NCBI GenBank assembly: GCA_963853835.1
Contig: OY970823.1
Span: 47,405,808-47,469,807, forward strand
Direction: 5' to 3'
Length of the DNA: 64,000 nt
Origin: Calendula officinalis
Taxonomy: Eukaryota > Streptophyta > Magnoliopsida > Asterales > Asteraceae
This document shows, in pieces, positions 31,965 through 42,131 of the stretch. Below the pieces are notes generated by a model. It was given only the letters and a program-made list of their open reading frames with translations. It was not told where the DNA came from and searched no databases. The stretch's first letter is position 1, and each line of letters begins with the position of its first letter. Position numbers and translations under genes: made by a program.

Positions 31965-33679
31965 TGTAACACCTCAAATTTTAATACAAAATATTTGGCC
32001 AAAATAATCATTTAATAAAGAGGAGAACTATCCTAAAATACGGATTTACAAAAACCTTTGGTATGAAAATCAGAGTATAAATTCGGTGTTACAAAATATA
32101 TCAAAACCAAAGCTAAGTCTAAATCCGTTCTAGTGTTCTTCTACTCTAGGCCCCGCATCTCTATCCATGCGTACCTAAACCTTCGATCCCGAACCTGAGT
32201 ACATAGCAAAACAAACAAGGAGTACGTGAGACAAAAACGTCTCGTGAGCTACATGGGTTTAGACCCGTCAATAATAATAATAATCATAAGACGTATAAAC
32301 AAACATGTAAGTAAATCATCCATCTAGCTAGTCACTCTATTGTGACTCTAATACTTTGCTTTCCTAGCAATCATATCTAGTTATCGGGTTGCCCCCGAAC
32401 TAACTAGAACCACCTTGACTTATTAACCGAAATCCATCGCCATTAATAAGCCTCGAGATACCGGCAAGAGGGATTCGCCCAATCTACCAATACCTGCCTT
32501 ACTCACCGGACTACCTCCAGTTAGCAAGACTACTATCGTGGTGGAGTCGATGGAAATCCACCCAACTGCCCCTCACACCACACCTCATGACCGGGGGTCC
32601 CCCGCATCATCACATTATCTCAACATATCATAACTCAATGGTTATGTCAATCTAGCTCTCGGCTATCACGTCTATCAACAACAAGTTAGTTCAATACTAT
32701 TATCAGTATAACTAACTACTAACTACTAGTCTACATAATTAAGCAAATAGACCATAACACAAGTAATAAAGGGATTTCATAGGCTATGTACTCAGTAAAT
32801 TTTCACACGTACTCACCTTAGCAATTAATGCTCCAACCGTGTTCTTGACACCAAAACTCTTGCTTCCACAATTTCACCGACTTTCCAAGATGTCACCGAA
32901 AGCCTAATACAATGATCATACAATGTTCAACATCACAATCTACTAATAATGTATCCATTTATCACTAGATACCATCAACTAACACTTTCCCCCAATTATG
33001 GTGATTTACCAAACCTTAGGTTTAACCAACCCTTAAGATTCTTACAAATCATAATCATACACTTGTTTCCTTTGTTAATATACCATCTATTAAGTGTATA
33101 CATCAATTATTCACCATAAACCATAACCCCCAAAAGCTAGGGTTTCAACCCAACCATCAAAATACATAGATCTAAAGCTACAAAGATCAAGGAGTGAAGA
33201 TATACCTTTAATCTTCACTTAGGAGTGAAATCTACCAAGGATTTGAGAAGAAATCGACCAAAATCTGCACTTGAGCTCCAAAATCGCCAAAGGGAAAAAC
33301 TAGGGTTTACTATTGCATTAAATGAGCTCAAACCCGACTTTAATGCTGCACGACCAAAGTTCACGGCGTGAACAATAGTTCGCGTCGCTAAGTTCGCCTT
33401 TTTCATAATTCGCGATCGCTAAGTCATCGTGAACCACTTCGCGACCAAAAGCCAAACTCGCTGGAGATAGTTCCCGATCGGGAACTATAGTTAGCGCCGC
33501 TAACTTTTCAATGCAGCAGGGCTGCATTTTTCGGTTGTTGTCTCGACCCGCTTTCGCCCATAACTTTCTCATACGGTCTCCAAACGACACGAAACCAATT
33601 CCTACGTTCTTTAAACGATTTATCCTTATTTATCATATTTTTGTACAATTTATTTATTTACAAATTTCGGGTCGTTACA
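31965..33679 (-). repeat. 3' LTR of the gypsy element
   Basis: 1,715 bp starting TGTAACACCTC and ending GGTCGTTACA, so the termini are TG...CA with inverted TGTAAC/GTTACA. Adjacent on the inside is a purine-rich tract on the minus strand (AAGGGGTAGATAG at 33680-33693), the polypurine tract. It has about 24 bp more than the other LTR. GC-rich palindromes lie at 33467-33488 and just after. Confidence 0.95.
33467..33488. repeat. 22-bp perfect palindrome in the gypsy LTR
   Basis: ATAGTTCCCGA and its exact reverse complement TCGGGAACTAT meet at the centre. A second one, GTTAGCG-C-CGCTAAC, follows 2-3 nt later. Both are repeated in the other LTR (palindrome at 40028-40049). Confidence 0.95.
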
Positions 33680-33691
33680 ACTATCTACCCC

Positions 33692-36322
33692 TTAAGAAGA
33701 TTCCGTCCTCGGAATCTCATCATAGTTCACGAAATCCGGGTACCTCTTCCGAATCTCGTCTTTGACTTCCCAAGTCAAATTCAGCCCAAGTGAATGCTTC
33801 CACTTGAGCAACACCAAATCGATCTCCTTATTCCGAAGCTTCTTTGTTTTCGTTTCTAATATAGCCTCGGGCTCCTCGATTAACCGGTTCGGGCCGTCAA
33901 CCCGCAACTCTTGCAACGGAATAATATTTTCGACTTCCCCGACAAACTTTTTCAAATAACTTACGTGAAAGGTGTCATGCACACCTTGAAGCTCGGGTGG
34001 AAGTTCCAACTTAAAAGCTTGAAACCCGACCCGTTTCAATATTTTAAACGGTCCCACATACCTTGGACTTAACTTTCCCTTCTTACCAAACCGCATCACA
34101 CCTTTCCAAGGTGACACTTTCAACATGACCATATCACCGACATCCAAGTCGTATGGCCTTTTCTTCAAACCCGAATAACTTCGTTGTCTATCTTGGGCGA
34201 CTTTCATGTTGGTTTGGATAATACCGATCTTTTCATTCGTCACTCTCACGATCTCGGGACCCGTGAGTTTCGTTTCTCCAGCTTCTAACCAATAAGATGG
34301 AGTTCTACATTTTCTCCCATACAACGCCTCATAAGGTGGCATCTTGATAGTCGAGTGATAACTATTATTATACGAGAACTCGACTAACGGTAAATGTTCA
34401 TCCCATTTACCACCGAAGTCTAACACACACGATCTCAACATGTCTTCAACCGTTTAAATCGTTCTTTCACTTTGACCGTCGGTTTGCGGGTGATAAGTCG
34501 TGCTCAACCGCAACTTTGTACCCAACTCTTCTTGTAAAGATCGCCAAAATCTCGAGGTAAACCTCGCGTCTCTATCGGACACAATCGATAACGGAACCCC
34601 TTGGAGTCGAACCACCTCATCAACATACAACTTAGCCAATTTATCAAGTGACAACGTTTCTCGAATGGCTAAAAATAACGCACTCTTGGTCAACCGGTCA
34701 ACTATGACCCAAATGACATCGTGACCCCTACTCGTCTTCGGTAAACCTACTATGAAATCCATAGTTATGTCTTCCCACTTCCCGGCCGGTACAACCAATG
34801 ATTGAGCTACCCCATACGGTACTTGATGTTCGGCTTTCACTTGTGTACACGTGGCACACTTAGAGATATACTTGGCCACCCTCGCCTTCATTCCGGGCCA
34901 CCAATAAACCCGTTTCATATCTTGGTACGTCTTTGTACTTCCCGGGTGAATCGAATACTTCGACTTGTGCACATCATACAACAACTCTTTCCGGATGCCA
35001 CCGAACTTAGGAACCCAAATACGACCACCTACGGTCTTCAACCCTTGTGAATTTTCGAGAAAATGTTGGTTTTTGCCTAACCGTTCTTGTCTTAACTCGT
35101 CTTTTCCCATAACCTCTCGTTGGGCATTCTTGATTCTTTCGATGATGCTCGAGACGACTTCTATACGTGATAGAATTCCTCGGTTCGGCTTTTCATAGAC
35201 CTTTCGGCTCAAGGCGTCGGCCACTACATTAGCCTTTCCCGCGTGATACACAATCTCACAATCATAATCGGCAATCAACTCGATCCACCTTCTTTGTCGC
35301 ATATTAAGATCTTTTTGAGTAAACACGTATTGTAGACTTTTATGATCCGTGTACAATGTACACCGAGTACCATACAAATAATGCCTCCACAATTTTAAGG
35401 CAAATATAATCGCCGCCAATTCCAAGTCGTGTGTCGTGTACCTCAATTCCGCATTTTTCAATTGTCGCGAGGCATACGCGATTACCTTACCTCTTTGCAT
35501 CAACACACAACCGAGCCCTTGATTCGACGCATCACTATAAACCACAAAATCTTCCATACCATCCGGTAACGTAAGAATCGGCGCGTTACATAACTTTTCT
35601 TTCAACAACTTAAACGCCTCTTCTTGCTTCTTCTCCCACACAAACTTCTCACTTTTTCTCGTTAACTTCGTTAGTGGAATCGCGATTCTCGAGAAGTCTT
35701 GTATAAACCTTCGGTAATAACCGGCTAATCCAAGGAAACTTCTAACCTCGGTAGGAGTTCTCGGAGGCTCCCAATTTGACACTGCTTCAAACTTGGATGG
35801 GTCAACCTTAATACCATCACACGTCACCACGTGACCTAAGAATTGCACTTCCCGCAACCAAAATTCACACTTCGAGAATTTTGCATACAACTTCTCCCGT
35901 TTCAACACGTCTAGAACAAGCCTCAAATGACCTTCGTATTCTTCTTTGGTTTTCGAATAAATCAAAATGTCATCAATGAACACGATCAAAAACTTATCAA
36001 GGAACGGTTTACAAACCCGATTCATCAAATTCATAAAAATAGCCGACGCGTTTGTAAGACCAAACGACATCACTAGAAATTCATAATGACCATATCGTGT
36101 ACGAAAAGCCGTCTTCTCGGTGTCGCCTTCTTTCACTCGAACTTGGTGATAACCTGACCTCAAATCAATCTTCGAGAAATAACTAGCACCTTGCAATTGG
36201 TCGAATAAGTCGTCAATTCTCGGCAACGGGTAACGGTTCTTAATAGTTACCTTGTTCAACTCTCGGTAGTCGATACACATTCTCATCACCGTCTTTCTTT
36301 TTAACAAATAACACCGGTGCAC
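33692..36322 (-). pseudogene. Gypsy reverse transcriptase, RNase H and integrase
   Basis: RT motifs include DYRELNKVTIKNRYPLPRID, the catalytic FIDDILIYS, and FLGHVV. RNase H follows with YSDASNQGLGCVLMQ and TDHKSLQY. The integrase has a zinc-binding HHCC region ending CATC, the core MDFIVGLPKTS, TTYHPQTDGQSERT, and a C-terminal domain (YVGPFKILKRVG, HDTFHVSYLKK) plus the chromodomain-like tail. A TAA at 34454-34456 replaces the Gln codon normally after GQSERTI, splitting the integrase. Otherwise the frame is open from about 36290 to 33692. Confidence 0.92.
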
Positions 36323-37052
36323 CCCATGGTGACGAACTCGGACGAATAAAACCTTTGTCTAACAAATCTTGCAATTGAGTCATCAATTCCCGCATCTCGG
36401 TGGGAGCTAAACGGTAGGGAGCACGAGCAATCGGCGTCGCCCCCGGAACTAAATCAATCTTAAACTCGACTTGTCTCTCCGGCGGCAAACCGGGCAAGTC
36501 ATCGGGAAATACCTCGGGGAAATCCCGAATAATTTTGACATTATCCATTGACTTCTTTTCCTTTCGGCCATCTAACACATATGCAATAAACGATGCACAA
36601 CCTTTTGATATACTTTTCCTTGCCTTAATGGCGGTAATCACATTAGGCATGTGATGTCGTTTCTCCCCATACACATACACTTTCTCATTCTCGGGTGTCC
36701 TAATCGACACTATTTTCTTTCCACACAAAATCTTGGCTTGGTGCATACCCAACCAATCCATACCGATAACCACATCAAACGCCCTAATTCCCATGGGCAA
36801 CAAGTCTACCTTAAACTTTCTACCGTCTATTTCTATTTCACAATTTCTATAAATACATTCAACCATAGACGTTTTCCCGTCGGCTACTTCTATCTCATAA
36901 ACCTCATCTAACATCTCGGACGGCACATTCAATTTACAACCGAACTCATAAGACACAAACAAATAATTGGAACCCGAATCAAACAAAATATGAGTTGGCA
37001 AGGAGTTAATGAATAAAGTACCTGACACCACATCGTGCGCCTCCTTCGCCTC
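36240..37052 (-). pseudogene. Gypsy protease and start of reverse transcriptase
   Basis: Continues the gag frame after a TAG at 37053-37055. The aspartic protease motif HILFDSGSN begins about 22 codons after that stop. The linker (LPGLPPERQVEFKIDLVPG) and the RT N-terminus (SSSPWGAPVLFVKKKDG) follow. A 2-nt loss at about 36285-36291 changes frame at KKKDG, so RT is not contiguous with protease. Enzymatic role in the family: processing of Gag-Pol and reverse transcription. Confidence 0.9.
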
Positions 37053-38300
37053 CTACCGAGTGAGTTGGAAGGACCGCCCCTTCACCTTTGCCGGTTCCAC
37101 TTTCTTTTGAGCCGTGGACACCATCGACTCTATTCCTTTCTTCGGGCACACGTTGCTATAATGCCCCTTTTCATGGCATGAGTAGCACTCCACATCGGCC
37201 GACAACTTAGCCTTACAATCCTGGGCTATGTGCCCCATCTTGCCACAACTATAACAAGCCTTTGACTCTCCTCGGCATATGCCGGTATGATTGTTCCCGC
37301 ATTTCTTGCACGGGCCAACACTTCCTTGTTTAGAGAAGCTCGAAGTGAACTTCCCTTTTTTGAACGAACTAGAGCCGCTCTCGGCTTTCCTTTTCTCGCC
37401 CACATGGGCCCTCTCGGCAACACGTGCCTCATTCACTTCCTCCACACCCCGGGCGGCACTAATGGCCTCATCAAGTGAAACCGCCCTCTTAACTTCCAAT
37501 TGATAGTCCCACGGTAACCCACTAGCATACCGGACCACCCTCAACCTCTCATCTGAGTAGGTTTTAGCAACAAACGGGAGCAATCCCGTGAACTCCCTAG
37601 AGTACTCTTCAATTGACATATCACCCTTCTTAAGGGTCACGAATTTCTCGTGCATCTTTTCCAAATCCCTTTCGGGAAAAAATTTCTTTTTCAACCTCGT
37701 GGTGAATTCGTCCCACGACATCTTCTCAATCACCTCCCTCCCGAGGGTCTCATACACAATATCCCACCAAACCATCGCATCTTCTTTTAACAATTGTGAC
37801 GCATACGTCACCATATCGGCATCCTTACACTTGCTACTACCGATAACCCTCCCGGTTTCCCGGACCCACCTCATCGTTACCTTCGGGTCCGAACTACCCT
37901 TGTACACATTTGGCTTACAAGCCATTAAGGATTTAAACGAACAACCTTCTTTCACGACGGGCTTTGCCCTAGCATCACTTTGGCCACCCGTGGAGGACTT
38001 CCCTTCACCGGTGCCGCTTCCCCCGGTTCTCTCATCCGATCTAGCCTCGGATTCACGGTCTCCACCCGACCTTTCACGGTCTCCAATAATACGGTGCACT
38101 TCTTCGGCCACCGATCCTTTGATTTGATCGATAATAGTTTGGAGATCCGCCATAGTTACCGGAGTTCTATTTGCTCCGACCTCCGAATCACCCATTCGAT
38201 GCATCGACGGTTGACTTTCTTGTTCAACCACAACCTAAACATGAGGTATTTCCTCCTCCCGGCCCTCCGGGGCTCTACCACTTCTACGCGTGGTCACCAT
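37053..38300 (-). pseudogene. Gypsy gag (capsid and nucleocapsid)
   Basis: The ATG at 38300 is the best start, 250 bp inside the primer site. A TAG at codon 22 (38235-38237) interrupts it, and the frame then runs open to TAG at 37053. The retrotransposon Gag domain spans the middle (VRETGRVIG, WDEFTTRLKKKFFPERDLEK). Two CCHC zinc knuckles lie near the end, CYSCGKMGHIAQDC and CYSCHEKGHYSNVC, after a third cysteine-rich box. Normal length apart from the nonsense codon. Confidence 0.9.
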
Positions 38301-38534
38301 TTCTTTCAATCAAGACTATACGAAAGACATTAAACATTTGGTACCTTGTGTACAACCCAATAGTCGCATAAGACTCAATATCCATAATCATATCAAATTG
38401 TATCGGTCCCCTAGGTTCAACCCTAAACTTAATATAAAGTCTCAAGGTCAACCTATGATCTTAAGGAATCTTATATTCCTAATGCTACAGTCTAAGACTA
38501 GGATGATCATCCAACCTAGTTCACTTAAACAGTA

Positions 38535-38546
38535 GCTCTGATACCA
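38535..38546 (-). other. Primer binding site of the gypsy element (tRNA-iMet)
   Basis: TGGTATCAGAGC on the minus strand, 3 nt inside the 5' LTR, complementary to the 3' end of initiator methionine tRNA. It fixes the element's orientation. Confidence 0.95.
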
Positions 38547-38549
38547 AGT

Positions 38550-40240
38550 TGTAACACCTCAAATTTTAATACAAAATATTTGGCCAAAATAATCATTTAA
38601 TAAAGAGGAGAACTATCCTAAAATATGGATTTACAAAAACCTTTGGTATGAAAATCAGAGTATAAATTCGGTGTTACAAAATATATCAAAACCAAAGCTA
38701 AGTCTAAATCCGTTCTAGTGTTCTTCTACTATAGGCCCCGCATCTCTATCCATGCGTACCTAAACCTTCGATCCCGAACCTGAGTACATAGCAAAACAAA
38801 CAAGGAGTACGTGAGACAAAAACGTCTCGTGAGCTACATGGGTTTAGACCCGTCAATAATAATAATAATCATAAGACGTATAAACAAACATGTAAGTAAA
38901 TCATCCATCTAGCTAGTCACTCTATTGTGACTCTAATACTTTGCTTTCCTAGCAATCATATCTAGTTATCGGGTTGCCCCCGAACTAACTAGAACCACCT
39001 TGACTTATTAACCGAAATCCATCGCCATTAATAAGCCTCGAGATACCGGCAAGAGGGATTCGCCCAATCTACCAATACCTGCCTTACTCACCGGACTACC
39101 TCCAGTTAGCAAGACTACTATCGTGGTGGAGTCGATGGGAACACCTCATGACCGGGGGTCCCCCGCATCATCACATTATCTCAACATATCATAACTCAAT
39201 GGTTATGTCAATCTAGCTCTCGGCTATCACGTCTATCAACAACAAGTTAGTTCAATACTATTATCAGTATAACTAACTACTAACTACTAGTCTACACAAT
39301 TAAGCAAATAGACCATAACACAAGTAATAAAGGGATTTCATAGGCTATGTACTCAGTAAATTTCCACACGTACTCACCTTAGCAATTAATGCTCCAACCG
39401 TGTTCTTGACACCAAAACTCTTGCTTCCACAATTTCACCGACTTTCCAAGATGTCACCGAAAGCCTAATACAATGATCATACAATGTTCAACATCACAAT
39501 CTACTAATAATGTATCCATTTATCACTAGATACCATCAACTAACACTTTCCCCCAATTATGGTAATTTACCAAACCCTAGGTTTAACTAACCCTTAAGAT
39601 TCTTACAAATCATAATCATACACTTGTTTCCTTTGTTAATATACCATCTATTAAGTGTATACATCAATTATTCACCATAAACCATAATCCCCAAAAGCTA
39701 GGGTTTCAACCCAACCATCAAAATACATAGATCTAAAGCTACAAAGATCAAGGAGTGAAGATATACCTTTAATCTTCACTTAGGAGTGAAATCTACTAAG
39801 GATTTGAGAATAAATCGACCAAAATCTGCACTTGAGCTCCAAAATCGCCAAAGGGAAAAACTAGGGTTTACTATTGCATTAAATGAGCTCAAACCCGACT
39901 TTAATGCTGCACGACCAAAGTTCACGGTGTGAACAATAGTTCGCGTCGCTAAGTTCGCGTTTTTCATAATTCGCGATCGCTAAGTCATCGTGAACCACTT
40001 CGCGACCAAAAGCCAAACTCGCTGGAGATAGTTCCCGATCGGGAACTATAGTTAGCGCCGCTAACTTTTCAATGCAGCAGGGCTGCATTTTTCGGTTGTT
40101 GTCTCGACCCGCTTTCGCCCATAACTTTCTCATACGGTCTCCAAACGACACGAAACCAATTCCTACGTTCTTTAAACGATTTATCCTTATTTATCATATT
40201 TTTGTACAATTTATTTATTTACAAATTTCGGGTCGTTACA
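38550..40240 (-). repeat. 5' LTR of the gypsy element
   Basis: 1,691 bp, TGTAACACCTC to GGTCGTTACA. It differs from the 3' LTR by about a dozen substitutions and by one 24-bp deletion near 39138 ('gtcgatgggaacacc' where the partner has 'gtcgatggaaatccaccc...'). The 22-bp palindrome is conserved at 40028-40049. Confidence 0.95.
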
Positions 40241-40664
40241 GATAATAACTTATAATGGTGGGAGTGCACTTTTATTGGCTTGGAAACTTTGTTTGTGAGT
40301 TTTGTTCTAGTAATGTGGGATATTATTTTCTTTGTTGTTATCCCACATGCCTTTTAAAAGAAACCAAACATGTAAAATTTCACTATAAAAAGAGGTAGGC
40401 ATAATTAAATAAGAACAAAATTTTGCATTAATATATAATACGCAATGTATATATATCTACATAAAATATAATATATAGATATATATTGTATATCGGGTAT
40501 AAATTGGTGCGGATCAATAAATTCTTGCACCCGGCCCGTACCCGCTTTGGGTATGAAATTTAAAACTCGTCTTCGCCCTGTTACACGGTTAGGCGGGTAA
40601 TACCCGCCCGTAAGAGTCGGGTATCCACAGGTACCCGAATCCGCGGATTAAATTGGCATCTCTA
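40241..40664. mobile_element. Right half of MITE family C copy 2
   Basis: Starts with the target duplication GATAA and 'taacttataatgg', matching 'taacttactatgag' in the intact copy. It ends 'gtacccgaatccgcgg' and TTGGCATCTC, the family's right terminus. About 220 bp in the middle (40250-40470) has no counterpart in copy 1. Confidence 0.65.
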
Positions 40665-41520
40665 GTGTGACATTAAGTTACAATCGACGGTCCATCATTT
40701 ATTACAAATTAAAGTAATGTTTTAAGACGCTATCACAAAATACATGGCTCTATTTCAAAAATACATTTTAATGAGTTTGCTCAAACTCTCCGGCTAAGCC
40801 CGAGTCGATCCAAGCCTATCAACATGAAAAGTGTCAATGAGAAAGAGATTAACACAAAGCTAAGTGAAAGAATAAAACATACAAATAAATGCTAAGTACA
40901 ACGAGTATCATTCATCATCATCATCATCTTCTTCGAGGGGTAACCATATATGAGATAACCGGCGCATCCGCCGAACCTAAAACCATTGTTGACCTAACAA
41001 TGGTAACTTGCAAAACTAAACAAAGAGGGGGGGACTGGAGTTTCCTTTTTTTTGTTAGAAAAAATATTTTCCCCTTAAATTTGTATGATATAAAAATTCT
41101 TATTTTTCAATTTTGAATGTTTACTTAATAAAATAATATTATAATTATGGACTCACCATTAACTATCTTCTAAAAACATATTTTTTTTCAAAATAATTTT
41201 TATTCTAACCAAAATTATTGCTAAAGACTTTAGTACTATAACTATCTTTTAAAAGCTTGTATCGAAAAATAATACAAAGTATTTGAAAAAAGTGATCTTG
41301 TTAAAGTTAAAGGTATCGAATGCAAATAGTTAAAACCAATGAACATTCATGTAATTAATCCTAGAACTCAAAAGTTTATAACTTTTTCTTTCACATCATA
41401 TGGTTAACCGAAGCATCCACACCCCCATCCAACCGTTCAAATAACCTCCATCGTAACTTCATCGACTAACAACAACCGTTGGATCTAAAATTTAAGGGTT
41501 TAGCAAACCCCCTATTCAAA
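40665..41520. other. Intergenic region before the YTH gene
   Basis: AT-rich spacer. It includes a short (ATC)n run at 40908-40928. The YTH promoter and leader probably begin near 41480-41530 ('aacccgcccacactcttctacactctctctac'). Confidence 0.45.
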
Positions 41521-42131
41521 CCCGCCCACACTCTTCTACACTCTCTCTACGCACGCATTTCTCCCCTCCACCGCCTCCATCTCTTCACGGCGGTTTTCCG
41601 TCCAACTGCCGCCGTTTTTTCCGCCGTTCGCTGCCGGTGATCACTCTCTAGCCCATTTCCCCTTCAAAAGGTTTTCACTTCTTTTCCTAATGCTTTTGTT
41701 TCCCAAGGAAAAAAGTAATTATATTATTGATCATAATTTAATTGTGTTCTTCGATTTTTTAAATTCTTTTTTCCTAATAGCATCATCGCATTTTCTCTGC
41801 CGCTTAGAAAAATTCTCATGATTATGTATATATTTAATGTGTATGATTTTAATTTATGATTATACGACGTGTTTGTCTTTGTTGGCGTTTGTAGAAAGTG
41901 CTCAATAATTTTGCATCTTACTTTTTTGTTTACTTTCTGTTTTTTAGAATATTGTTCTTTTTATCCAGAGAGAATAGCATTGATTTGCCCTCAAATTGCC
42001 CTATATTTGTAGCATAATATAAAATTCAAATTATATTTTAAAACTTCTTTTTTGATGATTTTGAATTATATTTATTTAATACTTTGGAGTTATTTTTTCC
42101 AGGTAATAATAATTCTAATTTGAAGACTACT

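Larger units (their letters stand above)
31965..40240 (-). mobile_element. Ty3/gypsy LTR retrotransposon, chromovirus (Tekay/Del-like)
   Basis: A complete 8,276-bp element on the minus strand, flanked by the 5-bp target duplication GATAA (31960-31964 and 40241-40245). Order on the minus strand: 5' LTR (38550-40240), tRNA-iMet primer site (38535-38546), gag, protease, reverse transcriptase, RNase H, integrase, polypurine tract, 3' LTR (31965-33679). The domain order PR-RT-RH-IN defines Ty3/gypsy. The integrase C-terminus ends in a chromodomain-like block (LKWKHSLGLNLTWEVKDE), as in Tekay/Del chromoviruses. I counted about a dozen substitutions between LTRs over roughly 1,690 aligned bases (below 1 percent), so the insertion is recent. 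The coding region is nonetheless broken at four places. Confidence 0.95.

Noticed and set aside
33215..33590. Two small minus-strand ORFs, repeated at 39776-40151
   Set aside because: They lie inside the two gypsy LTRs, so their duplication comes from the LTR pair. They have no domain content.
36651..36911. Plus-strand ORF (86 aa) and several others within 33.7-38.3 kb
   Set aside because: All are antisense shadows of the gypsy gag-pol on the minus strand.
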